In this document: one piece after another, positions 46,680 to 61,407 of the stretch
Position numbering within the stretch: position 1 is the stretch's first letter
Layout of the letters: each line of letters opens with the position of its first letter
Source: Crossaster papposus
Taxonomy: Eukaryota; Echinodermata; Asteroidea; Velatida; Solasteridae
Reading direction: 5' to 3'
Length of the DNA: 64,000 nucleotides
Assembly: GCA_037893245.1 (NCBI GenBank)
Contig: JBAIAA010000738.1
Span: forward strand, 62,001 to 126,000
The notes under the pieces: generated by a model
Told to the model about the DNA's origin: nothing
The model's input: the letters and a program-made list of their open reading frames with translations, nothing else
Databases searched by the model: none
Translations under genes and position numbers: made by a program

Positions 46680-49066
46680 ATGCCCCGGGTCAAATTGCTA
46701 ATTGTGCCATTCCTGGAGGCCCCCCTCTATCTCCTAACACCCAGCCCCTTCCCGGGGCATGCTTTCCTTCATGCCCTTATTTGTGGGCGGGGATTGTGTG
46801 CACAAACCTATGGCGAATTTGAAACGCGTGTGTTAACGTTAACATTTTCAGAAAATCGAAATAAAATACTAACAAAGCATGCCCCGGGTCAAATTGCAAA
46901 TTTTGCCATTACTGGAGGCCCCCTTCTATCTCCTAACACCCAGCCCCTTCCCGGGGCATGCTTTCCTTCATGCCCTTATTTGTGGGCGGGGATTGTGTGC
47001 ACAAACCTATGGCGAATTTGAAACGCGTGTGTTAACGTTACAATTTTCAGAAAATCGAAATAAAATACTAACAAAGCATGCCCCGGGTCAAATTGCTAAT
47101 TTTGCCATTCCTGGAGGCCCCCCTCTATCTCCTAACACCCAGCCCCTTCCCGGGGCATGCTTTCCTTCATGCCCTTATTTGTGGGCGGGGATTGTGTGCA
47201 CAAACCTATGGCGAATTTGAAACGCATGTGTTAACGTTACAATTTTCAGAAAATCGAAATAAAATACTAACAAAGCATGCCCCGGGTCAAATTGCTAATT
47301 TTGCCATTCCTGGAGGCCCCCCTCTATCTCCTAACACCCAGCCCCTTCCCGGGGCATGCTTTCCTTCATGCCCTTATTTGTGGGCGGGGATTGTGTGCAC
47401 AAACCTATGGCGAATTTGAAACGCGTGTGTTAACGTTAACATTTTCAGAAAATATAAATAAAATACTAACAAAGCATGCCCCGGGTCAAATTGCAAATTT
47501 TGCCATTACTGGAGGCCCCCTTCTATCTCCTAACACCCAGCCCCTTCCCGGGGCATGCTTTCCTTCATGCCCTTATTTGTGGGAGGGGATTGTGTGCACA
47601 AACCTATGGCGAATTTGAAACGCGTGTGTTAACGTTACAATTTTCAGAAAATCGAAATAAAATACTAACAAAGCATGCCCCGGGTCAAATTGCTAATTTT
47701 GCCATTCCTGGAGGCCCCCCTCTATCTCCTAACACCCAGCCCCTTCCCGGGGCATGCTTTCCTTCATGCCCTTATTTGTGGGCGGGGATTGTGTGCACAA
47801 ACCTATGGCGAATTTGAAACGCGTGTGTTAACGTTACAATTTTCAGAAAATCGAAATAAAATACTAACAAAGCATGCCCCGGGTCAAATTGCTAATTTTG
47901 CCATTCCTGGAGGCCCCCCTCTATCTCCTAACACCCAGCCCCTTCCCGGGGCATGCTTTCCTTCATGCCCTTATTTGTGGGCGGGGATTGTGTGCACAAA
48001 CCTATGGCGAATTTGAAACGCGTGTGTTAACGTTAACATTTTCAGAAAATATAAATAAAATACTAACAAAGCATGCCCCGGGTCAAATTGCTAATTATGC
48101 CATTCCTGGAGGCCCCCCTCTATCTCCTAACACCCAGCCCCTTCCCGGGGCATGCTTTCCTTCATGCCCTTATTTGTGGGCGGGGATTGTGTGCACAAAC
48201 CTATGGCGAATTTGAAAAGCGTGTGTTAACGTTAAAATGTTCAGAAAATCTAAATAAAATACTAACAAAGCATGCCCCGGGTCAAATTGCTAATTTTGCA
48301 ATTCCTGGAGGCCCCCCTCTATCTCCTAACACCCAGCCCCTTCCCGGGGCATGCTTTCCTTCATGCCCTTATTTGTGGGCGGGGATTGTGTGCACAAACC
48401 TATGGCGAATTTGAAACGCGTGTGTTAACGTTAAAATTTTCAGACAATCGAAATAAAATACTAACAAAGCATGCCCCGGGTCAAATTGCTAATTTTGCCA
48501 TTCCTGGAGGCCCCCCTCTATCTTCTAACACCCAGCCCCTTCCCGGGGCATGCTTTCCTTCATGCCCTTATTTGTGGGCGGGGATTGTGTGCACAAACCT
48601 ATGGCGAATTTGAAACGCGTGTGTTAACGTTACAATTTTCTAAAAATCGAAATAAAATACTAACAAAGCATGCCCCGGGTCAAATTGCTAATGTTGCCAT
48701 TCCTGGAGGCCCCCCTCTATCTCCTAACACCCAGCCCCTTCCAGGGGCATGCTTTCCTTCATGCCCTTATTTGTGGGCGGGGATTGTGTGCACAAACCTA
48801 TGGCGAATTTGAAACGCGTGTGTTAACGTTAAAATTGTCAGAAAATCGAAATAAAATATTAACAAAGCATGCCCCGGATCGAATTGCTAATTTTGCCATT
48901 CCTGGAGGCCCCCCTCTATCTCCTAACACCCAGCCCCTTCCCGGGGCATGCTTTCCTTCATGCCCTTATTTGTGGGCGGGGATTGTGTGCACAAACCTAT
49001 GGCGAATTTGAAACGCGTGTGTTAACGTTAACATTTTCAGAAAATCGAAATAAAATACTAACAAAG
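46680..49066. repeat. Distant block copies of 37725-38918 and 35934-37126
   Basis: Units 46680-47873 follow the order of the 9-mer region 45 units to the left. Units 47874 onward follow 35934 onward, 60 units to the left, sharing AATTATGCC, GAAAAGCGTG, CAGACAATCG and CCGGATCGAATTGC. Two source segments appear in swapped order here. Confidence 0.7.
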
Positions 49067-52000
49067 CATGCCCCGGGTCAAATTGCTAATTTTGCCATTC
49101 CTGGAGGCCCCCCTCTATCTCCTAACACCCAGCCCCTTCCCGGGGCATGCTTTCCTTCATGCCCTTATTTGTGGGCGGGGATTGTGTGCACAAACCTATG
49201 GCGAATTTGAAACGCGTGTGTTAACGTTAACATTTTCAGAAAATCGAAATAAAATACTAACAAAGCATGCCCCGGGTCAAATTGCAAATTTTGCCATTCC
49301 TGGAGGCCCCCTTCTATCTCCTAACACCCAGCCGCTTCCCGGGGCATGCTTTCCTTCATGCCCTTATTTGTGGGCGGGGATTGTGTGCACAAACCTATGG
49401 CGAATTTGAAACGCGTGTGTTAACGTTACAATTTTCAGAAAATCGAAATAAAATACTAACAAAGCATGCCCCGGGTCAAATTGCTAATTTTGCCATTCCT
49501 GGAGGCCCCCCTCTATGTCCTAACACCCAGCCCCTTCCCGGGGCATGCTTTCCTTCATGCCCTTATTTGTGGGCGGGGATTGTGTGCACAAACCTATGGC
49601 GAATTTGAAACGCGTGTGTTAACGTTAAAATGTTCAGAAAATCGAAATAAAATACTAACAAAGCATGCCCCGGGTCAAATTGCTAATTTTGCCATTTCTG
49701 GAGGCCCCCCTCTATCTCGTAACACACAGCCCCTTCCCGGGGCATGCTTTCCTTCATGCCCTTATTTGTGGGCGGGGATTGTGTGCACAAACATATGGCG
49801 AATTTGAAACGCGTGTGTTAACGTTAAAATTTTCAGAAAATCGAAATAAAATACTAACAAAGCATGCCCCGGGTCAAATTGCTAATTTTGCCATTCCTGG
49901 AGGCCCCCCTCTATCTCCTAACACCCAGCCCGTTCCCGGGGCATGCTTTCCTTCATGCCCTTATTTGTGGGCGGGGATTGTGTGCACAAACCTATGGCGA
50001 ATTTGAAACGCGTGTGTTAACGTTACATTTTTCAGAAAATCGAAATAAAATACTAACAAAGCATGCCCCGGGTCAAATTGCTAATTTTGCCATTCCTGGA
50101 GGCCCCCCTCTATCTCCTAACACCCAGCCCCTTCCCGGGGCATGCTTTCCTTCATGCCCTTATTTGTGGGCTGGGATTGTGTGCACAAACCTATGGCGAA
50201 TTTGAAACGCGTGTGTTAACGTTAAAATTTTCAGAAAATCGAAATAAAATACTAACAAAGCATGCCCCGGGTCAAATTGCTAATTTTGCCATTCCTGGAG
50301 GCCCCCCTCTATCTCCTAACACCCAGCCCCTTCCCGGGGCATGCTTTCCTTCATGCCCTTATTTGTGGGCGGGGATTGTGTGCACAAACCTATGGCGAAT
50401 TTGAAACGCGTGTGTTAACGTTAACATTTTCAGAAAATCGAAATAAAATACTAACAAAGCATGCCCCGGGTCAAATTGCTAATTTTGCCATTCCTGGAGG
50501 CCCCCCTCTATCTCCTAACACCCAGCCCCTTCCCGGGGCATGCTTTCCTTCATGCCCTTATTTGTGGGCGGGGATTGTGTGCACAAACCTATGGCGAATT
50601 TGAAACGCGTGTGTTAACGTTAACATTTTCAGAAAATCGAAATAAAATACTAACAAAGCATGCCCCGGGTCAAATTGCTAATTTTGCCATTCCTGGAGGC
50701 CCCCCTCTATCTCCTAACACCCAGCCCCTTCCCGGGGCATGCTTTCCTTCATGCCCTTATTTGTGGGCGGGGATTGTGTGCACAAACCTATGGCGAATTT
50801 GAAACGCGTGTGTTAACGTTAACATTTTCAGAAAATCGAAATAAAATACTAACAAAGCATGCCCCGGGTCAAATTGCTAATTTTGCCATTCCTGGAGGCC
50901 CCCCTCTATCTCCTAACACCCAGCCCCTTCCCGGGGCATACTTTCCTTCATGCCCTTATTTGTGGGCGGGGATTGGGTGCACAAACCTATGGCGAATTTG
51001 AAACGCGTGTGTTAACGTTAACATTTTCAGAAAATCGAAATAAAATACTAACAAAGCATGCCCCGGGTCAAATTGCTAATTTTGCCATTCCTGGAGGCCC
51101 CCCTCTATCTCCTAACACCCAGCCCCTTCCCGGGGCATGCTTTCCTTCATGCCCTTATTTGTGGGCGGGGATTGTGTGCACAAACCTATGGCGAATTTGA
51201 AACGCGTGTGTTAACGTTAAAATTTTCAGAAAATCGAAATAAAATACTAACAAAGCATGCCCCGGGTCAAATTGCTAATTTTGCCATTCCTGGAGGCCCC
51301 CCTCTATCTCCTAACACCCAGCCCCTTCCCGGGGCATGCTTTCCTTCATGCCCTTATTTGTGGGCGGGGATTGTGTGCACAAACCTATGGCGAATTTGAA
51401 ACGCGTGTGTTAACGTTAACATTTTCAGAAAATCGAAATAAAATACTAACAAAGCATGCCCCGGGTCAAATTGCTAATTTTGCCATTCCTGGAGGCCCCC
51501 CTCTATCTCCTAACACCCATTCCCTTCCCGGGGCATGCTTTCCTTCATGCCCTTATTTGTGGGCGGGGATTGTGTGCACAAACCTATGGCGAATTTGAAA
51601 CGCGTGTGTTAACGTTAACATTTTCAGAAAATCGAAATAAAATACTAACAAAGCATGCCCCGGTTCAAATTGCTAATTTTGCCATTCCTGGAGGCCCCCC
51701 TCTATCTCCTAACACCCAGCCCCTTCCCGGGGCATGCTTTCCTTCATGCCCTTATTTGTGGGCGGGGATTGTGTGCACAAACCTATGGCGAATTTGAAAC
51801 GCGTGTGTTAACGTTAACATTTTCAGAAAATCAAAATAAAATACTAACAAAGCATGCCCCGGGTCAAATTGCTAATGTTGCCATTCCTGGAGGCCCCCCT
51901 CTATCTCCTAACACCCAGCCCCTTCCCGGGGCATGCTTTCCTTCATGCCCTTATTTGTGGGCGGGGATTGTGTGCACAAACCTATGGCGAATTTGAAACG

Positions 52001-52251
52001 CGTGTGTTAACGTTAACATTTTCAGAAAATCGAAATAAAATACTAACAAAGCATGCCCCGGGTCAAATTGCTAATTTTGCCATTCCTGGAGGCCCCCCTC
52101 TATCTCCTAACACCCAGCCCCTTCCCGGGGCATGCTTTCCTTCATGCCCTTATTTGTGGGCGGGGATTGTGTGCACAAACCTATGGCGAATTTGAAACGC
52201 GTGTGTTAACGTTAACATTTTCAGAAAATCAAAATAAAATACTAACAAAGC

Positions 52252-55200
52252 ATGCCCCGGGTCAAATTGCTAATTTTGCCATTCCTGGAGGCCCCCCTCT
52301 ATCTCCTAACACCCAGCCCCTTCCCGGGGCATGCTTTCCTTCATGCCCTTATTTGTGGGCGGGGATTGTGTGCACAAACCTATGGCGAATTTGAAACGCG
52401 TGTGTTAACGTTAACATTTTCAGAAAATCGAAATAAAATACTAACAAAGCATGCCCCGGGTCAAATTGCTAATTTTGCCATTCCTGGAGGCCCCCTTCTA
52501 TCTCCTAACACCCAGCCCCTTCCCGGGGCATGCTTTCCTTCATGCCCTTATTTGTGGGCGGGGATTGTGTGCACAAACCTATGGCGAATTTGAAACGCGT
52601 GTGTTAACGTTACAATTTTCAGAAAATCGAAATAAAATACTAACAAAGCATGCCCCGGGACAAATTGCAAATTTTGCCATTCCTGGAGGCCCCCCTCTAT
52701 CTCGTAACACCCAGCCCCTTCCCGGGGCATTCTTTCCTTCATGCCCTTATTTGTGGGCGGGGATTGTGTGCACAAACATATAGCGAATTTGAAACGCGTG
52801 TGTTAACGTTAAAATTTTCAGAAAATCGAAATAAAATACTAACAAAGCATGCCCCGAGTAAAATTGCTAATTTTGCCATTCCTGGAGGTCCCCCTCTATC
52901 TCCTAACACCCAGCCCCTTCCCGGGGCATGCTTTCCTTCATGCCCTTATTTGTGGGCGGGGATTGTGTGCACAAACCTAGGGCGAATTTGAAACGCGTGT
53001 GTTAACGTTAAAATTTTCAGAAAATCGAAATAAAATACTAACAAAGCATGCCCCGGGTCAAATTGCTAATTTTGCCATTCCTGGAGGCCCCCCTCTATCT
53101 CCTAACACCCAGCCCCTTCCCGGGGCATGCTTTCCTTCATGCCCTTATTTGTGGGCGGGGATTGTGTGCACAAACCTATGGCGAATTTGAAACGCGTGTG
53201 TTAACGTTACAATTTTCAGAAAATCGAAATAAAATACTAACAAAGCATGCCCCGGGACAAATTGCTAATTTTGCCATTCCTGGAGGCCCCCCTCTATCTC
53301 GTAACACCCAGCCCCTTCCCGGGGCATGCTTTCCTTCATGCCCTTATTTGTGGGCGGGGATTGTGTGCACAAACCTATGGCGAATTTGAAACGCGTGTGT
53401 TAACGTTAACATTTTCAGAAAATCGAAATAAAATACTAACAAAGCATGCCCCGGTTCAAATTGCTAATTTTGCCATTCCTGGAGGCCCCCCTCTATCTCC
53501 TAACACCCAGCCCCTTCCCGGGGCATGCTTTCCTTCATGCCCTTATTTGTGGGCGGGGATTGTGTGCACAAACCTATGGCGAATTTGAAACGCGTGTGTT
53601 AACGTTAACATTTTCAGAAAATCGAAATAAAATACTAACAAAGCATGCCCCGGGTCAAATTGCTAATGTTGCCATTCCTGGAGGCCCCCCTCTATCTCCT
53701 AACACCCAGCCCCTTCCCGGGGCATGCTTTCCTTCATGCCCTTATTTGTGGGCGGGGATTGTGTGCACAAACCTATGGCGAATTTGAAACGCGTGTGTTA
53801 ACGTTAAAATTGTCAGAAAATCGAAATAAAATACTAACAAAGCATGCCCCGGGTCAAATTGCTAATTTTGCCACTCCTGGAGGCCCCCCTCTATCTCCTA
53901 ACACCCAGCCCCTTCCCGGGGCATGCTTTCCTTCATGCCCTTATTTGTGGGCGGGGATTGTGTGCACAAACCTATGGCGAATTTGAAACGCGTGTGTTAA
54001 CGTTAAAATTTTCAGAAAATCGAAATAAAATACTAACAAAGCATGCCCCGGGTCAAATTGCTAATTTTGCCATTCCTGGAGGCCCCCCTCTATCTCCTAA
54101 CACCCAGCCCCTTCCCGGGGCATGCTTTCCTTCATGCCCTTATTTGTGGGCGGGGATTGTGTGCACAAACCTATGGCGAATTTGAAACGCGTGTGTTAAC
54201 GTTAACATTTTCAGAAAATCGAAATAAAATACTAACAAAGCATGCCCCGGGTCAAATTGCTAATTTTGCCATTCCTGGAGGCCCCCTTCTATCTCCTAAC
54301 ACCCAGCCCCTTCCCGGGGCATGCTTTCCTTCATGCCCTTATTTGTGGGCGGGGATTGTGTGCACAAACCTATGGCGAATTTGAAACGCGTGTGTTAACG
54401 TTACAATTTTCAGAAAATCGAAATAAAATACTAACAAAGCATGCCCCGGGACAAATTGCAAATTTTGCCATTCCTGGAGGCCCCCCTCTATCTCGTAACA
54501 CCCAGCCCCTTCCCGGGGCATTCTTTCCTTCATGCCCTTATTTGTGGGCGGGGATTGTGTGCACAAACATATAGCGAATTTGAAACGCGTGTGTTAACGT
54601 TAAAATTTTCAGAAAATCGAAATAAAATACTAACAAAGCATGCCCCGAGTAAAATTGCTAATTTTGCCATTCCTGGAGGTCCCCCTCTATCTCCTAACAC
54701 CCAGCCCCTTCCCGGGGCATGCTTTCCTTCATGCCCTTATTTGTGGGCGGGGATTGTGTGCACAAACCTAGGGCGAATTTGAAACGCGTGTGTTAACGTT
54801 AAAATTTTCAGAAAATCGAAATAAAATACTAACAAAGCATGCCCCGGGTCAAATTGCTAATTTTGCCATTCCTGGAGGCCCCCCTCTATCTCCTAACACC
54901 CAGCCCCTTCCCGGGGCATGCTTTCCTTCATGCCCTTATTTGTGGGCGGGGATTGTGTGCACAAACCTATGGCGAATTTGAAACGCGTGTGTTAACGTTA
55001 CAATTTTCAGAAAATCGAAATAAAATACTAACAAAGCATGCCCCGGGACAAATTGCTAATTTTGCCATTCCTGGAGGCCCCCCTCTATCTCGTAACACCC
55101 AGCCCCTTCCCGGGGCATGCTTTCCTTCATGCCCTTATTTGTGGGCGGGGATTGTGTGCACAAACCTATGGCGAATTTGAAACGCGTGTGTTAACGTTAA

Positions 55201-55833
55201 CATTTTCAGAAAATCGAAATAAAATACTAACAAAGCATGCCCCGGTTCAAATTGCTAATTTTGCCATTCCTGGAGGCCCCCCTCTATCTCCTAACACCCA
55301 GCCCCTTCCCGGGGCATGCTTTCCTTCATGCCCTTATTTGTGGGCGGGGATTGTGTGCACAAACCTATGGCGAATTTGAAACGCGTGTGTTAACGTTAAC
55401 ATTTTCAGAAAATCGAAATAAAATACTAACAAAGCATGCCCCGGGTCAAATTGCTAATGTTGCCATTCCTGGAGGCCCCCCTCTATCTCCTAACACCCAG
55501 CCCCTTCCCGGGGCATGCTTTCCTTCATGCCCTTATTTGTGGGCGGGGATTGTGTGCACAAACCTATGGCGAATTTGAAACGCGTGTGTTAACGTTAAAA
55601 TTGTCAGAAAATCGAAATAAAATACTAACAAAGCATGCCCCGGGTCAAATTGCTAATTTTGCCACTCCTGGAGGCCCCCCTCTATCTCCTAACACCCAGC
55701 CCCTTCCCGGGGCATGCTTTCCTTCATGCCCTTATTTGTGGGCGGGGATTGTGTGCACAAACCTATGGCGAATTTGAAACGCGTGTGTTAACGTTAAAAT
55801 TTTCAGAAAATCGAAATAAAATACTAACAAAGC
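52252..55833. repeat. 9-unit higher-order repeat, two copies (1791 bp each)
   Basis: Copies start at 52252 and 54043. Private markers recurring at 1791 bp include CCGGGACAAATTGC, GGGGCATTCTTTCC, ACATATAGCG, CCCCGAGTAAAATTGC, GGAGGTCCCCC, CTAGGGCG, CCGGTTCAAATTGC and GCCACTCC. It has the same period as the 37526 repeat but a different set of units. Confidence 0.88.
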
Positions 55834-57823
55834 ATGCCCCGGGTCAAATTGCTAATTTTGCCATTCCTGGAGGCCCCCCTCTATCTCCTAACACCCAGCC
55901 CCTTCCCGGGGCATGCTTTCCTTCATGCCCTTATTTGTGGGCGGGGATTGTGTGCACAAACCTCTGGCGAATTTGAAACGCGTGTGTTAACGTTAACATT
56001 TTCAGAAAATCGAAATAAAATACTAACAAAGCATGTCCCGGGTCAAATTGCTAATTGTGCCATTCCTGGAGGCCCCCCTCTATCTCCTAACACCCAGCCC
56101 CTTCCCGGGGCATGCTTTCCTTCAGGCCCTTATTTGTGGGCGGGGATTGTGTGCACAAACATATGGCGAATTTGAAACGCGTGTGTTAACGTTAAAATTT
56201 TCAGAAAATCGAAATAAAATACTAACAAAGCATGCCCCGGGTCAAATTGATAATTTTGCCATTCCTGGAGGCCCCCCTCTATCTCCTAACACCCAGCCCC
56301 TTCCCGGGGCATGCTTTCCTTCATGCCCTTATTTGTGGGCGGGGATTGTGTGCACACACCTATGGCGAATTTGAAACGCGTGTGTTAACGTTACAATTTT
56401 CAGAAAATCGAAATAAAATACTAACAAAGCATGCCCCGGGTCAAATTGCTAATTTTGCCATTCCTGGAGGCCCCCCTCTATCTCCTAACACCCAGCCCCT
56501 TCCCGGAGCATGCTTTCCTTCATGCCCTTATTTGTGGGCGGGGATTGTGTGCACAAACCTATGGCGAATTTGAAACGCGTGTGTTAACGTTAACATTTTC
56601 AGAAAATCGAAATAAAATACTAACAAAGCATGCCCCGGGTCAAATTGCTAATGTTGCCATTCCTGGAGGCCCCCCTCTATCTCCTAACACCCAGCCCCTT
56701 CCCGGGGCATGCTTTCCTTCATGCCCTTATTTGTGGGCGGGGATTGTGTGCACAAACCTATGGCGAATTTGAAACGCGTGTGTTAACGTTAAAATTTTCA
56801 GAAAATCGAAATAAAATACTAACAAAGCATGCCCCGGGTCAAATTGCTAATTTTGCCATTCCTGGAGGCCCCCCTCTATCTCCTAACACCCAGCCCCTTC
56901 TCGGGGCATGCTTTCCTTCATGCCCTTATTTGTGGGCGGGGATTGTGTGCACAAACCTATGGCGAATTTGAAACGCGTGTGTTAACGTTAACATTTTCAG
57001 AAAATCGAAATAAAATACTAACAAAGCATGCCCCGGGTCAAATTGCTAATTTTGCCATTCCTGGAGGCCCCCCTCTATCTCCTAACACCCAGCCCCTTCC
57101 CGGGGCATGCTTTCCTTCATGCCCTTATTTGTGGGCGGGGATTGTGTGCACAAACCTATGGCGAATTTGAAACGCGTGTGTTAACGTTAAAATTTTCAGA
57201 AAATCGAAATAAAATACTAACAAAGCATGCCCCGGGTCAAATTGCTAATGTTGCCATTCCTGGAGGCCCCCCTCTATCTCCTAACACCCAGCCCCTTCCC
57301 GGGGCATGCTTTCCTTCATGCCCTTATTTGTGGGCGGGGATTGTGTGCACAAACATATGGCGAATTTGAAACGCGTGTGTTAACGTTAAAATTTTCAGAA
57401 AATCGAAATAAAATACTAACAAAGCATGCCCCGGGTCAAATTGCTAATTTTGCCATTCCTGGAGGCCCCCCTCTATCTCCTAACACCCAGCCCCTTCCCG
57501 GGGCATGCTTTCCTTCAGGCCCTTATTTGTGGGCGGGGATTGTGTGCACAAACATATGGCGAATTTGAAACGCGTGTGTTAACGTTAAAATTTTCAGAAA
57601 ATCGAAATAAAATACTAACAAAGCATGCCCCGGGTCAAATTGATAATTTTGCCATTCCTGGAGGCCCCCCTCTATCTCCTAACACCCAGCCCCTTCCCGG
57701 GGCATGCTTTCCTTCATGCCCTTATTTGTGGGCGGGGATTGTGTGCACACACCTATGGCGAATTTGAAACGCGTGTGTTAACGTTACAATTTTCAGAAAA
57801 TCGAAATAAAATACTAACAAAGC

Positions 57824-60800
57824 ATGTCCCGGGTCAAATTGCTAATTGTGCCATTCCTGGAGGCCCCCCTCTATCTCCTAACACCCAGCCCCTTCCCGGG
57901 GCATGCTTTCCTTCATGCCCTTATTTGTGGGCGGGGATTGTGTGCACAAACCTATGGCGCATTTGAAACACGTGTGTTAACGTTAACATTTTCAGAAAAT
58001 CGAAATAAAATACTAACAAAGCATGCCCCGGGTCAAATTGCTAATTTTGCCATTCCTGGAGGCCCCCCTCTATCTCCTAACACCCAGCCCCTTCCCGGGG
58101 CATGCTTTCCTTCATTCCCTTATTTGTGGGCGGGGATTGTGTGCACACACCTATGGCGAATTTGAAACGCGTGTGTTAACGTTAAAATGTTCAGAAAATC
58201 GAAAAAAAAATACTAACAAAGCATGCCCCGGGTCAAATTGCTAATTTTGCCATTCCTGGAGGCCCCCCTCTATCTCCTAACACCCAGCCCCTTCCCGGGG
58301 CATGCTTTGCTTCAGGCCCTTATTTGTGGGCGGGGATTGTGTGCACAAACATATGGCGAATTTGAAACGCGTGTGTTAACGTTAAAATTTTCAGAAAATC
58401 GAAATAAAATACTAACAAAGCATGCCCCGGGTCAAATTGCTAATGTTGCCATTCCTCGAGGCCCCCCTCTATCTCCTAACACCCAGCCCCTTCCCGGGGC
58501 ATGCTTTCCTTCATGCCCTTATTTGTGGGCGGGGATTGTGTGCACAAACCTATGGCGAATTTGAAACGCGTGTGTTAACGTTAACATTTTCAGAAAATCG
58601 AAATAAAATACTAACAAAGCATGCCCCGGGTCAAATTGCTAATTTTGCCATTCCTGGAGGCCCCCCTCTATCTCCTAACACCCAGCCCCTTCCCGGGGCA
58701 TGCTTTCCTTCATGCCCTTATTTGTGGGCGGGGATTGTGTGCACAAACCTATGGCGAATTTGAAACGCGTGTGTTAACGTTAAAATTTTCAGAAAATCGA
58801 AATAAAATACTAACAAAGCATGCCCCGGGTCAAATTGCTAATTTTGCCATTCCTGGAGGCCCCCCTCTATCTCCTAACACCCAGCCCCTTCCCGGGGCAT
58901 GCTTTCCTTCATGCTCTTATTTGTGGGCGGGGATTGTGTGCACAAACCTATGGCGAATTTGAAACGCGTGTGTTAACGTTAACATTTTCAGAAAATCGAA
59001 ATAAAATACTAACAAAGCATGTCCCGGGTCAAATTGCTAATTGTGCCATTCCTGGAGGCCCCCCTCTATCTCCTAACACCCAGCGCCTTCCCGGGGCATG
59101 CTTTCCTTCATGCCCTTATTTGTGGGCGGGGATTGTGTGCACAAACCTATGGCGAATTTGAAACGCGTGTGTTAACGTTACAATTTTCAGAAAATCGAAA
59201 TAAAATACTAACAAAGCATGCCCCGGGTCAAATTGCTAATTTTGCCATTCCTGGAGGCCCCCCTCTATCTCCTAACACCCAGCCCCTTCCCGGGGCATGC
59301 TTTCCTTCATGCCCTTATTTGTGGGCGGGGATTGTGTGCACAAACCTATGGCGAATTTGAAACGCGTGTGTTAACGTTAAAATTTTCAGAAAATCGAAAT
59401 AAAATACTAACAAAGCATGCCCCGGGTCAAATTGCTAATTTTGCCATTCCTGGAGGCCCCCCTCTATCTCCTAACACCCAGCCCCTTCCCGGGGCATGCT
59501 TTCCTTCATGCCCTTATTTGTGGGCGGGGATTGTGTGCACAAACCTCTGGCGAATTTGAAACGCGTGTGTTAACGTTAACATTTTCAGAAAATCGAAATA
59601 AAATACTAACAAAGCATGTCCCGGGTCAAATTGCTAATTGTGCCATTCCTGGAGGCCCCCCTCTATCTCCTAACACCCAGCCCCTTCCCGGGGCATGCTT
59701 TCCTTCATGCCCTTATTTGTGGGCGGGGATTGTGTGCACAAACCTATGGCGCATTTGAAACACGTGTGTTAACGTTAACATTTTCAGAAAATCGAAATAA
59801 AATACTAACAAAGCATGCCCCGGGTCAAATTGCTAATTTTGCCATTCCTGGAGGCCCCCCTCTATCTCCTAACACCCAGCCCCTTCCCGGGGCATGCTTT
59901 CCTTCATTCCCTTATTTGTGGGCGGGGATTGTGTGCACACACCTATGGCGAATTTGAAACGCGTGTGTTAACGTTAAAATGTTCAGAAAATCGAAAAAAA
60001 AATACTAACAAAGCATGCCCCGGGTCAAATTGCTAATTTTGCCATTCCTGGAGGCCCCCCTCTATCTCCTAACACCCAGCCCCTTCCCGGGGCATGCTTT
60101 GCTTCAGGCCCTTATTTGTGGGCGGGGATTGTGTGCACAAACATATGGCGAATTTGAAACGCGTGTGTTAACGTTAAAATTTTCAGAAAATCGAAATAAA
60201 ATACTAACAAAGCATGCCCCGGGTCAAATTGCTAATGTTGCCATTCCTCGAGGCCCCCCTCTATCTCCTAACACCCAGCCCCTTCCCGGGGCATGCTTTC
60301 CTTCATGCCCTTATTTGTGGGCGGGGATTGTGTGCACAAACCTATGGCGAATTTGAAACGCGTGTGTTAACGTTAACATTTTCAGAAAATCGAAATAAAA
60401 TACTAACAAAGCATGCCCCGGGTCAAATTGCTAATTTTGCCATTCCTGGAGGCCCCCCTCTATCTCCTAACACCCAGCCCCTTCCCGGGGCATGCTTTCC
60501 TTCATGCCCTTATTTGTGGGCGGGGATTGTGTGCACAAACCTATGGCGAATTTGAAACGCGTGTGTTAACGTTAAAATTTTCAGAAAATCGAAATAAAAT
60601 ACTAACAAAGCATGCCCCGGGTCAAATTGCTAATTTTGCCATTCCTGGAGGCCCCCCTCTATCTCCTAACACCCAGCCCCTTCCCGGGGCATGCTTTCCT
60701 TCATGCTCTTATTTGTGGGCGGGGATTGTGTGCACAAACCTATGGCGAATTTGAAACGCGTGTGTTAACGTTAACATTTTCAGAAAATCGAAATAAAATA

Positions 60801-61407
60801 CTAACAAAGCATGTCCCGGGTCAAATTGCTAATTGTGCCATTCCTGGAGGCCCCCCTCTATCTCCTAACACCCAGCGCCTTCCCGGGGCATGCTTTCCTT
60901 CATGCCCTTATTTGTGGGCGGGGATTGTGTGCACAAACCTATGGCGAATTTGAAACGCGTGTGTTAACGTTACAATTTTCAGAAAATCGAAATAAAATAC
61001 TAACAAAGCATGCCCCGGGTCAAATTGCTAATTTTGCCATTCCTGGAGGCCCCCCTCTATCTCCTAACACCCAGCCCCTTCCCGGGGCATGCTTTCCTTC
61101 ATGCCCTTATTTGTGGGCGGGGATTGTGTGCACAAACCTATGGCGAATTTGAAACGCGTGTGTTAACGTTAAAATTTTCAGAAAATCGAAATAAAATACT
61201 AACAAAGCATGCCCCGGGTCAAATTGCTAATTTTGCCATTCCTGGAGGCCCCCCTCTATCTCCTAACACCCAGCCCCTTCCCGGGGCATGCTTTCCTTCA
61301 TGCCCTTATTTGTGGGCGGGGATTGTGTGCACAAACCTCTGGCGAATTTGAAACGCGTGTGTTAACGTAAAAATTTTCAGAAAATCGAAATAAAATACTA
61401 ACAAAGC
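57824..61407. repeat. 9-unit higher-order repeat, two copies (1792 bp each)
   Basis: Copies start at 57824 and 59616. Markers are CATGTCCCGGG, GCGCATTTGAAACACGTG, TTCATTCCC, an extra-A unit CGAAAAAAAAATAC (200 bp), TTGCTTCAGGCCC, CCTCGAGGCC, CATGCTCTT and AACCTCTGGCG. Confidence 0.88.
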
